Positions 9,099 to 17,940 of a stretch of 64,000 nt of DNA are shown piece after piece (within the stretch, counting starts at the first letter, position 1; each line of letters starts with the position of its first letter). The position numbers and the translations under genes are program-made. Source of the DNA: NVTR01 sp965237505 (GTDB lineage Bacteria; Pseudomonadota; Alphaproteobacteria; Rhodobacterales; Rhodobacteraceae); assembly GCA_965237505.1 (NCBI GenBank), contig CBDEFR010000009.1:1426001-1490000 (forward strand), written 5' to 3'. The notes beneath the pieces are model-generated. The model was not told the origin of the DNA, ran no database searches, and saw only the letters and a program-made list of their open reading frames with translations.

Positions 9099-9789
9099 TG
9101 GTTTTCTCCTGCAATGAGGTCACGCCCCAATTGAGCGCGTGGATGTAAATGCCGAGGGGGTTCTTGCGCAGCGCTGCTTCGGTGCGGGGACGCTGGCGCA
9201 CGATGGAAAGGACGGCGGTGTGGCGAGTGGTTTCAGCGAGCGTGCCGTTCTCGTAAGCCTGTTCCCGCCAACGCACGTCGAAGCTGTCGTCAGAGGATCG
9301 CACGACGCTAGTCACTTCGACGGTGACCGTGCGTTTGCCCACCTTGGAAAACGGATCGTTCTCCTTGGCATATTCGTTGAGCGTGTTCGCCGCGCGGGCC
9401 GTGGCGTAGTCGTAGGCGCGCAACCAGTTCTGGCGCACAATGATCGGATCGATCGACAGTGAGCGGACGTTTTCGATAAAGCGCGCCAGGTGATGGGCGA
9501 TCTGGGCGTCGGTTGGCTCGTAGGCTTCGATTGCCGGGCCGATAGCGCGCACCTCGCCGAGCTTATCGACCTCGACCACATAGGGCATGACGGTGCTGCG
9601 CCCGGCCTGCCAGATGACACCGCCCGACAAGCCTATGGCAAGCGCGAGACAGCCGAGCGCCATGATGCGCCAGTTGCGCGCCTGAACGCGGGCCGAGCCG
9701 ATGCGTTCGTCCCAGACTTGCGCCGCCTTCTGATAAGGCGTCACGGGCCCAGGTATTTGTCCGTATGCAGTAGTTGATCGTTTGAACAT
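8983..9789 (-). CDS. trbF: conjugal transfer protein TrbF (VirB8-like)
   Basis: 268 residues as read. It is the VirB8-like inner-membrane assembly factor, with one membrane helix at about residues 40-60 (IMALGCLALAIGLSGGVIW) and a periplasmic domain with YVVEVDKLGEV and NPLGIYIHALNWG. Known TrbF proteins stop just after the ALNW motif. Here about 40 further residues run 116 bases into trbG, and the sequence GGGGCGTGACC holds a TGA in the +1 frame at that point. A one-base change near the 3' end is therefore suspected. The core domain is intact. Confidence 0.85.
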   Translation of the reverse strand: MFKRSTTAYGQIPGPVTPYQKAAQVWDERIGSARVQARNWRIMALGCLALAIGLSGGVIWQAGRSTVMPYVVEVDKLGEVRAIGPAIEAYEPTDAQIAHHLARFIENVRSLSIDPIIVRQNWLRAYDYATARAANTLNEYAKENDPFSKVGKRTVTVEVTSVVRSSDDSFDVRWREQAYENGTLAETTRHTAVLSIVRQRPRTEAALRKNPLGIYIHALNWGVTSLQEKTNDKLKNHSIDSIGCGQCGAQCVCDQKPAARDQFRYRRL

Positions 9790-9801
9790 TATTCGTATCC
9801 C

Positions 9802-11130
9802 TCAATCATCGTCTCTTAGTCGGGGGTTCTCGCCGGAAGCCGGCCGGTCGCCATCGCGGATTGTGTGGGCGGCAACGGTTACGCCCTCACGAAACCGTTG
9901 ATCGCGGCGCAGTTTCTGCGCCCAGGACGGCGCGCCACTTGCGGGCGCAGTTGCTGCTGGCGCATCCGCCCCGCCACCAAGCGTTCCTCCCGTTGCGGTG
10001 AAGGAACCACTTTGGCCTTCTGAAAAGGATTGCCGAACGCCTGCTGTGGCCCGGCCAGTAAATCTGCGAACGCCCTGACCGACGGCCCCAACCCCTGCGC
10101 TTGCAACACCAGCAACACCGGCTGCAACGCCTGCGGCACCGGAAGCTCCGGACGCAGCGCGGCCTAACCCGTAGGCGCCGCTTGCGCCGCCAGCGATGGA
10201 CGAAGCCGCGCGGGTTGCAGAGCTCGCGCCGGCCAAGCGCTCGCGCTCCACCGATGGCCGCCCCGCCAGCGGCGGCGCCTCCGATGGCGAGGCCGGCGAC
10301 CGATCCGACAACAGCGCCCGCGCCAAGCTGCGGTGCGCCAGAGCGAGACCGGCCGCTATGCCGGGCCCAAAGATGCCGAGCATGAAGATCGAAAGCGCGC
10401 CAAGGACGGTGGACGCCGCTTGCTCCAACGTGATGTCGCCGCCTGCGAAAGAGGCGGCAAAAGAGCCAAAAAGGGTCGAACCGATGCCGACGATGACGGC
10501 GAGCACCATCAGTTTGATGCCTGCCGCGATCACATTGCCAAGCACACGTTCGGCGAGAAAAGCCGTCTTGTTCCACAGCGCGAAGGGGACGAGGATGAAG
10601 CCAGCAAGCGTTGTCAGCTTGAATTCGAGAATGGTGATAAAGAGCTGGATTGCGAGGATGAAGAAAGCGAGCAACACAACGATCCAGGCGAACATCAACA
10701 CCATGATGGTCACGAAGTTCTCGAAAAACGCGATCGGTCCGATGAGGTTCGAGACTTCCGTCAAGAGCGGTTCGGCGGCGTCATAGCCGGTTGCCGCGAC
10801 AAATCCGGGCCGCATCAATTCGGCGGCGGTGATCGGCGATCCGGTTGCCCGCAGACCCAGCCCGGCGAAGCTGTCAAAGATGATCGTCGCCAGTGTTGCA
10901 AAATTATTGAGGATGAAGGCGAAGGCGCCGACATAGAGGACCTTCTTGATCAGCGCGGGAATGACCGATTTATCCTCCGACAACGCTCAGAAAAGACCCG
11001 CGAGCGTGATGTCGATCCCGATCAGGATTGTTGTCAGGAAGGCGACGTCCGGCCCGAGCAATCCGAAACCGGAATCGATATAGGTCACGAATGTTTCCGT
11101 GAACCGATCGATGACGTTGAGATCGTCCAT
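9802..11130 (-). pseudogene. trbL: conjugal transfer protein TrbL (VirB6-like), internal stop
   Basis: TrbL is the polytopic VirB6-like inner-membrane channel component. From the ATG at 11128-11130 the N-terminus (MDDLNVIDRFTETF...LLGPDVAF) is typical, but a TGA at 10987-10989 stops it at codon 48, where relatives have a tryptophan (ALFWA). The same frame then runs open to 9802 with several membrane helices and a long Gly/Ala/Ser-rich tail ending RDDD. Restart at the TTG at 10983 would lack the first helix, so function is doubtful. Confidence 0.85.
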
Positions 11131-11246
11131 CAAATTATCCTTCGCGCTCGCGCCAACTCGGCCTTCGGCCTCGCGGCTCCGCAGGGGCGCCCTGACCGGG
11201 CGACGCGCACTTGCGCTTGCCTCGCTTTGCTCGGTGTTTTCATCAT
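11130..11246 (-). CDS. 38-residue ORF at the trbK position
   Basis: Its ATG (11244-11246) overlaps the trbJ stop and its TGA (11130-11132) overlaps the trbL start, both as ATGA-type junctions, so it is coupled on both sides. The product is short and very basic (KTPSKARQAQVRVARSGRP) and lacks the lipobox of entry-exclusion TrbK proteins. Part of the DNA (CCGAAGGCCGA and similar) looks like an intergenic repeat. It may be a decayed trbK or only a coupling peptide. Confidence 0.4.
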   Translation of the reverse strand: MMKTPSKARQAQVRVARSGRPCGAARPKAELARARRII

Positions 11247-11710
11247 CAGCGCCGCGTGTAGGCTGAACGGTCGCCGAGGAAACGCTCGAATCGCGCGCGG
11301 CCTTGTTCGCGAGCGGCGATGCCGCGGGCGCTCTCCAACGCCTCGGCGCGGCTTGAGGCGGCGAACAAGGTCTGGAGTTGCATCGATTGTTTGGCGGCCA
11401 GCGCTGTCAGTTGATTGCCGGCCTGAGCGACCTGGAGATTGCCGACAGCGCTTTGACTCTCGGCTACCAACCGGTTGAGCACGACCGCATCGGTGCGGAC
11501 CTGCCCAACAACTTCCGCCTGGACTTCGAGGCTGTATTTGAAGCCTTCGCGCGCCAACACCCAGGCTTCCTGCGCGTCCTGGATGATCTGCGAGGTGGGG
11601 GCGGCGGACGCATATTGTTCGGGGAAGAGCCGGCGATATTCGCTGTCGATCGCCGAAACCTGATAGGCGAGCCCTTGCGCGTTCTGGATCAAAGAATCAA
11701 CTTGCCGCAG
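11246..11710 (-). pseudogene. trbJ: conjugal transfer protein TrbJ, 5' truncated by IS4
   Basis: About 155 C-terminal residues of TrbJ, the VirB5-like minor pilus protein. Recognisable stretches are LRQVDSLIQNAQGLAYQVSAID, QAGNQLTALAAKQSMQLQ and RGIAAREQGRARFERFLGD. The signal peptide and first ~90 residues are missing because the IS4 end (CTTACCACCC) lies directly upstream. The frame stays open into the IS, giving a chimaeric start MASLDFLKGGK encoded by IS4 DNA; this could express a cytoplasmic fragment but not a secreted pilus protein. Confidence 0.87.
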
Positions 11711-12006
11711 CTTACCACCCTTCAAAAAATCCAAACTTGCCATAATTTAGGGATTTTCTCATATCCTATGAAGCATCTGCGCAGGAACCGCAGGCCCTGT
11801 TTGAAGAGGGAGCAGAGTGATCTTCGGGTTTTGCGAATCCCCTTTTTTCGCCGCTTTCGGCGACTATTTGTTCATCTGCTGCGCCCGTTGAAACCGCCCA
11901 GTACATGGCTATTGCCATGACAAGGATAAGCCTTTCCAGTCGGTCTGGCTTTTTGATTTGGCTTTGCGCGATGCCAAATCCACGGGTCTTGAAGTCCGAG
12001 AACATA

Positions 12007-13146
12007 TACCCCGACTCATTGAGAAAGCGAAAATATCTTGCAAAATCCTTTCGAAAGGATTCCTGTTGTCGGCATGATTTGCGCGGGATTTTTGAGCACG
12101 ACGGAACGGGCAGAGCTGATCGAGTTGGCTCGGAACGGCTTGGTCGAGCATCGTCTGGCTCGACGCGCCAACGCGCTGGCACTGCTGGACCAGGGAATGA
12201 GTTGCTCGGATGTCGGAGCGGCCCTTTTTCTTGACGACGACACGGTTCGGACTTGGTTCCGGCTCTACAGTGAAGAGGGAACTGAGGGTCTGGCCGGGTT
12301 CGGCTACGAGGGCCGCGACGGTCATCTGAAGGCCCGGCAGCGCGACCAACTGAAATCCTGGATTGCCGAGACGCTACCGCGCACGACGCGCCATGTCGGG
12401 GCGTGGATCGAGCAGGAGTTCGGCATCGTTTATCAAAGCCGCTCGGGGCTGGTTACGCTGCTTCATCGTTTGGGGATGGAGCACCGCAAGCCGCAAGCGG
12501 TGTCGCAAAAGCTCGACGTGGTCAAACAGAAGGCCTTCATCGAGGCTTATGAGACCCTGATGAACACGCTGCCCACCGACGAAGCGGTGATGTTCGCCGA
12601 CGCGGTGCATCCGACCCATGCGGTGCGGCCTGTGGGCTGCTGGGCGCCAAAGGAAACCAAGGTCGCGGTTGACCAGACGAGCGGACGTAAGCGCATGAAC
12701 ATTCACGGGGCCATTGACCTTGAAACCGGCCAGACCCGTATCCGCGAGGTGCTAACGGTTGACGCCATGAGCACCATTGCGCTTTTGATGTCCATCGAGG
12801 CCTTGTATCCGGCGATGCGGCTGATCCACGTGTTCCTGGACAACGCCCGCTATCATCACGCCAAGCTTGTCCGCGACTGGCTGGCCCAGCCGGAGCGGCG
12901 CATAAAGCTCTATTTCGTCCCGCCTTATTGTCCGCATTTGAACCCTATCGAGCGTCTGTGGGGGCTGATGCACAGAAACGTCACCCACAACCGATGTTAC
13001 GCCACTTTCAACGAATTTTGCGACGCCATGCTCGGGTTCCTGAAAGAGGATGTTCCCAGAAACTGGGGAGATTTATGCGACGACGTATCAGACAATTTCC
13101 GCGTCATATCACCAAAGGATTTTCGGGTTCTGACGTGAGCAGGGTA
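12007..13146 (+). mobile_element. IS630-family element, type A
   Basis: Ends TACCCCGACTCA and, reverse-complemented, TACCCTGCTCAC, flanked by a duplicated TA (12005-12006 and 13147-13148) inside IS4 copy C. The restored target GAAGCTATGTTC matches the uninterrupted IS4 at about 35986, so this insertion is fully resolved. Confidence 0.9.
12074..13138 (+). CDS. IS630-family transposase, type A
   Basis: 354 residues in one frame. Two N-terminal HTH motifs (LLDQGMSCSDVGAALFLDDDTVRTWFR, then SRSGLVTLLHRLG) are followed by the DDE core: D in VMFADAVH, D in HVFLDNARYHHA and E in CPHLNPIERLWG. The frame is complete. A TTG 36 bases upstream is in frame, but the ATG at 12074 is preferred. Confidence 0.92.
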   Translation: MICAGFLSTTERAELIELARNGLVEHRLARRANALALLDQGMSCSDVGAALFLDDDTVRTWFRLYSEEGTEGLAGFGYEGRDGHLKARQRDQLKSWIAETLPRTTRHVGAWIEQEFGIVYQSRSGLVTLLHRLGMEHRKPQAVSQKLDVVKQKAFIEAYETLMNTLPTDEAVMFADAVHPTHAVRPVGCWAPKETKVAVDQTSGRKRMNIHGAIDLETGQTRIREVLTVDAMSTIALLMSIEALYPAMRLIHVFLDNARYHHAKLVRDWLAQPERRIKLYFVPPYCPHLNPIERLWGLMHRNVTHNRCYATFNEFCDAMLGFLKEDVPRNWGDLCDDVSDNFRVISPKDFRVLT

Positions 13147-13407
13147 TAGCTTCAATACCCCATCGCATTCCATAATCGAGAACCGTGTATTGTGAAGGCT
13201 TTGCATTCATAGCGATGATCCAGGGCTCAGGGTGACCATCGTCGTGCAATACTCCGATATTCGTAAACACACCTGATCCATAAAGTTCCGCGTTTATAAG
13301 CCCTTGCGGCATCAGCTCCCTGATGTCTGACGTCAACGCCTGTGGGAAAGATTTTAGGTTTAGCATCAGGAGGATTTCTGGTTCATCGCAACCGTCAAGG
13401 AGTGAAG

Positions 13408-13782
13408 ATGAACAAGAAATCCGGAACCAGCAAAGCCTCGGCTGACATGCTGGTCAAAACCATTCGCCGCAAGACCCGGCAAACCTATTCGGCTGAGGAG
13501 AAGATCCGCATTGTTTTAGCGGGTCTTCGCGGCGAGGAAAGCATCTCGGCGTTGTGCCGTCGTGAAGGCATCTCAGAGAGCCTGTATTACAGTTGGTCGA
13601 AGGAATTTCTGGAAGCGGGCAAACGCCGCTTGTCTGGCGATACGGCACGTCAGGCGACGTCGCCTGAGGTGAAGGAGTTGCGATCCGAGGCGATGGCTTT
13701 GAAAGAATGCGTCGCCGATCTGACCCTGGAAAACCGTCTGCTCAAAAAAAGCATGACCGGGGCTGGGGAGCTCAACGAATGA
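13408..13782 (+). CDS. IS3-family OrfA (DNA-binding)
   Basis: 124 residues. The HTH is at about residues 30-65 (EEKIRIVLAGLRGEESISALCRREG and onward, then ISESLYYSWSKEF), followed by a C-terminal leucine-zipper-like helix (VADLTLENRLLKK). In IS3 elements OrfA supplies the DNA-binding part of the OrfAB transposase. Its stop overlaps the orfB start (ATGA at 13779-13782). The frame is intact. Confidence 0.9.
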   Translation: MNKKSGTSKASADMLVKTIRRKTRQTYSAEEKIRIVLAGLRGEESISALCRREGISESLYYSWSKEFLEAGKRRLSGDTARQATSPEVKELRSEAMALKECVADLTLENRLLKKSMTGAGELNE

Positions 13783-14083
13783 GGTACCCCGCGTCTGAAA
13801 AACTGGAAATCATCCGCACCGTTGAGGGCTCCCATCTGCCCGCGAAGCAGACCCTCGATATGCTGGGCATTCCGCGCACCACATTCTACCGATGGTATGA
13901 CCGCTACGTCGAAGGCGGCTTTGATGCCCTGGCGGATCGTTCACCTTGCCCGAAGTCTGTCTGGAACCGTATTCCGCAGGCCAGGCGGGATGATCTGATC
14001 GAGTTCGCGCTGGAACATGAGGCCCTGACGACCCGCGAGCTGGCGGTCAAATATACCGACGAGAAGCGGTATTTTATCTCTTA

Positions 14084-15243
14084 TACCAACGGCCCCCAGA
14101 TTTGACTCAAGGGGATTCCCACGAGCGGCGTGATCTGATTCAGTGGCATCAAGGCAAGGGAGGCTTTGATGGCAGTAAGGATTACGCGAAAAGACAAGTC
14201 CGCAGGCGAGCTTCGCCAGGAAGCGGCGCGGTGCCGGGATGGGAAAGCGGCGCGACGGATGTTGGCGATTGCCCTGGTTCTGGATGGGGTTGACCGCAAG
14301 ACGGCGGCAGAAAACTGCGGCATGGATCGGCAGACGTTGCGGGATTGGGCCCACCGTTACAATGCGGAGGGCGTGTCGGGCCTGTTCAACCGTCGCCCGC
14401 CGGATCCACCCTGTCTGCTGAGCGCGGCACAGAAGGAGGAGTTGGCGGAAATGGTTCGGGCGGGTCCCGACCCCGAAACCGATGGGGTTGTGCGCTGGCG
14501 GCGCATTGATCTGAAACGCAAGATCGAAGAGCGCTTCGGCGTCACCATGCATGAGCGAACTGTTGGCAAACAATTGGCAAGCCTGGGCTTTCGGCGTCTG
14601 TCGGTGCGCCCGCAGCATCCGAAATCCGACCCGGATGCACAGGAGGCTTTTAAAAAAACTTCGCCGCAGAGGTAGAAGCAGCCTTGCCGGAAACAGCCCG
14701 CAGCAAGCCCCTGGAGATATGGTTTCAGGATGAAGCGCGGGTTGGCCAGCAGGGCACGCTCACCCGTATCTGGGCCGAGCGTGGAACACGCCCCCGTGCC
14801 CCGCGCGACACCCGCTATATCTGGAGCTACATTTTCGGCGCCGTCTGCCCGGAACGGGCTGAAGCGGCCGCTCTGATCATGCCACATGCCGACACACAGG
14901 CCATGAGCGCGCATCTCGCCGAGATCGCTAAAACCGTCGCATCGGGCGCACATGCCCTTCTCATTCTGGATGGCGCTGGCTGGCACGGTTCGGCAGAGCT
15001 GGAGGTACCCGACAACATCACCCTGCTCAAACTCCCGCCCTATTCCCCTGAACTCAACCCGATGGAAAATGTGTGGGCTTATCTGCGTGCCAACAAGCTC
15101 GCCATATCCGTCTTCGACAATTATGAGCAGATCGTCGACAGGTGTTGCGAAGCATGGAACTTCTTTGCAAACGACAAAACCGCAATCACGTCAATCACTA
15201 CCAGACAATGGGCCAAAACGGTCAACGACTAGGGCCGTTGGTA
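14084..15243 (+). mobile_element. IS630-family element, type B copy 1
   Basis: 1160 bp with ends TACCAACGGCCC on both sides, flanked by TTA (14081-14083 and 15244-15246). The same element occurs at 48856-50014 and, split, at 56136-60970. The 3-bp TNA-type duplication is supported because only its removal restores frame. Confidence 0.88.
14169..15232 (+). CDS. IS630 type B transposase, programmed -1 frameshift
   Basis: OrfA (14169-14675) carries two HTH motifs (RKTAAENCGMDRQTLRDW; ERTVGKQLASLGF). OrfB, in the -1 frame and open to 15232, carries the DDE core with D in IWFQDEARVG, D in LLILDGAGWHGS and E in PELNPMENVW. The frames meet at a run of seven A after TTT (about 14650-14660); slipping back one base there joins AFKK to NFAAEVEAALPE. 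This copy has both frames and the slip site intact and is the likely active source of the other two. Confidence 0.88.
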
Positions 15244-15833
15244 TTATCTCAGCACGATCCTGGACGACTACAGCCGCTATATCATCGCCTGGAAACTCTG
15301 CACCAACATGCGGGCCGAGGACGTGACTGCCACGATCGAACTGGCCCTGGCGGCGTCAGGTTGTGATCAGGCGGTTGTGCGGCACAGGCCACGCCTGCTG
15401 AGCGACAACGGGTCCTGTTACATCTCCGGTGATTTGGCCGAATGGCTGGAAGATCACAAGATGGACCACGTTCGGGGTGCGCCGTTCCATCCGCAGACCC
15501 AGGGCAAGATCGAGCGCTGGCATCAAACCATGAAGAACCGGGTTCTCCTCGAAAACTACTATCTGCCTGGCGATCTCGAACATCAGATCGGGGCCTTCGT
15601 CGATTACTACAACAACGAGCGCTACCACGAGAGCCTGAACAACGTCACACCCGCCGACGTCTATTTTGGGCGCGACAAAGCCATCATCAGACAAAGGGAA
15701 AAAATCAAGAAACTGACAATCCAAAACCGCCGCTTGCAACATCAAAAACAGGCGGCATAATCAATCACGCAAACGAACCAGAGCCTCCAATACTCAAACC
15801 GCTCTGATGTCCCATTTTATATGACGACGGACA

Positions 15834-16282
15834 CAAGAACAGGCAAAACGGGGCCGGGTGATCCGATTCACGATGAAGCGCCCCGGAACATATTCCAGTT
15901 CCTCGGTCACATCCTCGCCCAGGCGCCGCAGCTTGCCACCACAATCCGCACAGGCATCATCTCCGGTGGTCAGTTCGATGTGCTGGCGCGGTATATGATC
16001 CGGGATCGGGCGGCGCTTGGGTTTGTCTTTGGGCGGCTCCTCTTCAGGCAGGCGTAACCTGGCTGTCATCGCTGCCGTTGCAATCTCACTGCTCTCCAGG
16101 GCCAGTTGCAGCTGCTCGATGCTCTCGGATTTGCTGCCAAACCTATGTGTGCGATGCCCGGATAACTGGTGCCTGAGCTTCTCGATCAACATCGCCTGAG
16201 ACTTCACCTCGGCCAGCAGAAGCTGCGTGAAAGCACGCAACTCATCGGGGTCTTCCGGTAAGGCTCGGGCCACATCGATCAT
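15834..16282 (-). pseudogene. IS66 transposase TnpC, N-terminal fragment
   Basis: About 150 residues: the leucine-zipper-like start (LLAEVKSQAMLIEKLRHQL), the RFGSKSE motif, and the zinc-finger region with CADCGGKLRRLGEDV and CSC. The DDE core is absent, replaced by IS3 DNA. The start is the ATG at 16280-16282. Confidence 0.87.
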
Positions 16283-16342
16283 GGCCAAAACCTAGCAAAT
16301 TAACGGGCTTTAGGGAATCCCCAAATCACTGATCCGGCCAGA

Positions 16343-16690
16343 TTATCCCGCCTTCAATGGCCGCCATGTGCGCTGCGGAATACGCCAGTCAATGCCCTCC
16401 AGAAGCATCGCCAACTGGGCCGGTGTCAATGCGACTTTGCCGTCTTTTGCAGAAGGCCAGACAAACCGGCCCTTCTCCAATCGCTTGGAGAACAGACAGG
16501 CCCCCTGACCGTCCCACCAAATGATCTTGATCAGATCGCCACGCCGTCCACGGAAAACGAACATGTGGCCGCAATAAGGGTTCTGCTTCAGCGTCTGTTC
16601 CGCCTGAGCCGCCAGCGTCGCAAACCCCCGGCGCATATCCGTTACCCCGGCAGCCAGCCACACCTTCGTGTTCGACGGTACCGGGATCAT
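16343..16690 (-). CDS. IS66 accessory protein TnpB
   Basis: 115 residues from MIPVPSNTKVWLAAGVTDM, the standard start of IS66 OrfB, with the conserved YCGHMFVFRGRRGDLIKIIWWDG block. It is required with TnpA for IS66 movement; its biochemical role is unknown. It lies just downstream of tnpA, in the usual tnpA-tnpB-tnpC order. The frame is intact. Confidence 0.9.
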   Translation of the reverse strand: MIPVPSNTKVWLAAGVTDMRRGFATLAAQAEQTLKQNPYCGHMFVFRGRRGDLIKIIWWDGQGACLFSKRLEKGRFVWPSAKDGKVALTPAQLAMLLEGIDWRIPQRTWRPLKAG

Positions 16691-16695
16691 CCGGA

Positions 16696-17037
16696 CTAGC
16701 CACGGATCAGGCGGGCAAGGGCATCGGGATCGTAAGTCCCGCTGACACAAAGCCGGTGCCCGCCAGCAAGATCAAACTCAATCCTGCCGCCTGCCACAAC
16801 CGGCGGCGCGTCTTCATGCCGCACATCCGCAATTATCTCGACCGGCAGAAAGCAAGCCTGCTTCTGTGTATCGCCATCAGGCGAAAACCGCCCATCCCTC
16901 AGCCACGTAAACACGAGATTGGCATTCACATCATACCGCCGCGCAACCTGACTAACCGAAATCCCCGGAACCCGCGTTTGCGCACAGATCATCCGCTTCT
17001 CGTTATTGCTCCAGTTCCGGCGCTTCTTCCTGCCCAC
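16696..17037 (-). CDS. IS66 accessory protein TnpA
   Basis: 113 residues with an N-terminal HTH (ISVSQVARRYDVNANLVFTWLRDGRF), typical of IS66 OrfA, and the conserved PVEI and GHRLCVSGTYDPDALARLIRG end. It is complete. The paralogue at 25660-26013 has a similar layout but diverged sequence, so the two IS66 elements are different types. Confidence 0.9.
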   Translation of the reverse strand: MGRKKRRNWSNNEKRMICAQTRVPGISVSQVARRYDVNANLVFTWLRDGRFSPDGDTQKQACFLPVEIIADVRHEDAPPVVAGGRIEFDLAGGHRLCVSGTYDPDALARLIRG

Positions 17038-17372
17038 ATCTGACCTCGATAATGTCCATTAACGATCATGGACACTATCTGACATCTGCGGCCTCAGGCA
17101 GGGCAGCCAGACCAGACGCTTACCATCGATCTGCAATAACGCGCGTTTGACCTTTGTGTTTCCGGTCACCAACAAGAGCACTTCGCCGCCCGGATAGACG
17201 CCCTCGATGCGGTTCAAAAACCGCGATGGCTCTGCCGTTTGGACGATCGTAAAGCGCCAATCCTGAGTACCATATTCATTCGCACGCCAGCGGACATAGC
17301 CGAAAACTTGGGTAGTGGGTCAGTTTGAAATTGTCGGCCCTTGACGGTGCTGTCCTACTTGGGGTGCGTGCT

Positions 17373-17696
17373 TCAATTTCCTAGGCACTCAATAATCGGC
17401 CGGAGGTCGTCGACCCCCACGATCAACTGCTCCACCCCTTTGTGGCCATTGAAGGTGATCAGACCGTACATAAACTAACCCGTAGCCTGGTTCCGCTCTA
17501 CGTTCACCCCTAGCACGGCGCTTCGGCGAATGGCGAAAAAGCCGAGAGGGCCGAGAACCACAAACTCGCCCCGACACTCAACACCGAAAGCCCTTGGCAT
17601 TTCGCCTTTGCTCGTCTGGCCGAAGCTCGCCCCGGCCGCCAGTGTTGCTGCTGCAACAGCCACACCAATGATGAATACACGCACGCCAATTCCCCC
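17373..17696 (-). pseudogene. small putative secreted protein with in-frame stop
   Basis: A reading frame from about 17705-17684 begins with a clear signal peptide (VFIIGVAVAAATLAAGASFGQ) and continues GEMPRAFGVECRGEFVVLGPLGFFAIRR. A TAG at 17475-17477 stops it, after which the same frame runs on for 33 codons (MYGLITFNGHKGVEQLIVGV...IIECLGN) to a TGA at 17373. The simplest reading is a periplasmic protein of about 105 residues broken by one nonsense change. GTG at about 17684 is the likely start; an ATG at 17705 is also possible. Family not recognised. Confidence 0.5.
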
Positions 17697-17940
17697 AGGA
17701 CTCATGCGCCTCTACCGCGCCGCGACCAGCCCTCAGCCTTTCTCCGCGCGGGTAGCGTCTACCTCTGGCACAGGTTGATACTAGCCGTTCTGGTTAAGAC
17801 ATGCCATATTCAGGACATGACGAGACCGAAAAGGCCCCGCGACACCAACCAGCTTGCCGCGCATATTGTGGGTGTGGCGACTGGCGAGATTGACGATACC
17901 GCGACCGAAAAGGCCGAAAGTCAGCGCAAAGGTGGTCTAA

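Larger units (their letters stand above)
11711..13323 (-). mobile_element. IS4-family element copy C, broken
   Basis: Reverse-oriented copy of the IS4 at 34785-36282. The terminal CTTACCACCCTTCAA is at 11711. The C-terminal transposase part is at 11711-12006 and an internal part at 13147-13323. The IS630-A element is inserted between them and an IS3 (left end 13324) has removed the remainder. Confidence 0.87.
11766..13323 (-). pseudogene. IS4 transposase fragments (copy C)
   Basis: Removing IS630-A and one TA joins RWGIEA (from 13147 upward) to MFSDFKTRGFGIAQSQIKKP (from 12006 downward), exactly as in the copy at 34905-36227. The N-terminal half with the first two catalytic aspartates is missing. 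The retained YGMRWGIEAMFSDFKTRGF block is the IS4 family region that carries the catalytic glutamate. Confidence 0.85.
13779..15760 (+). pseudogene. IS3-family OrfB, internal deletion plus IS630
   Basis: The integrase part of the IS3 transposase. The N-terminal HTH region (LPAKQTLDMLGIPRTTFYRWYDRY) is at 13779-14083. The C-terminal catalytic part resumes at 15247 (LSTILDDYSRYIIAWKL, DNGSCYISGDLA, HPQTQGKIERWHQ). Removing IS630-B1 plus one TTA gives an in-frame join YFISYLSTILDD. Relatives have roughly 50 more residues here, including the first catalytic aspartate in WQTDFTY. The gene was therefore already defective before the IS630 landed, unless the IS630 insertion itself caused the loss. 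Confidence 0.82.
13324..15833 (+). mobile_element. IS3-family element, carrying IS630-B1
   Basis: Ends TGTCTGACGTCA and, reverse-complemented, TGTCCGTCGTCA. The left side abuts IS4 DNA and the right side IS66 DNA with no shared duplication, so it is probably a recombinant between two IS3 copies. Without the nested IS630 it is about 1.35 kb, shorter than usual because of a deletion in orfB. Confidence 0.78.
15834..17123 (-). mobile_element. IS66-family element, 5' part
   Basis: The right boundary at 17123 is the IS66 terminal GTAAGCGTCTGGTCTG (reverse strand), cutting DUF2840. tnpA and tnpB are complete and tnpC stops where the IS3 right end joins at 15833. A matching 3' IS66 part with a passenger gene lies at 22000-22860 and may be the other half. 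Confidence 0.85.

Noticed and set aside
10983..11130. TGA in trbL as a sign of TGA-tryptophan recoding
   Set aside because: TGA is used as a normal stop by many intact genes here (dnaG, rpoD, soxD-type overlaps), so a plain nonsense mutation is simpler.
10333..11478. 381-codon forward ORF across trbL and trbJ
   Set aside because: It is a shadow frame in GC-rich DNA. Its Arg/Asp/Glu-rich product is typical of the antisense of TrbL, and no ribosome site precedes it.
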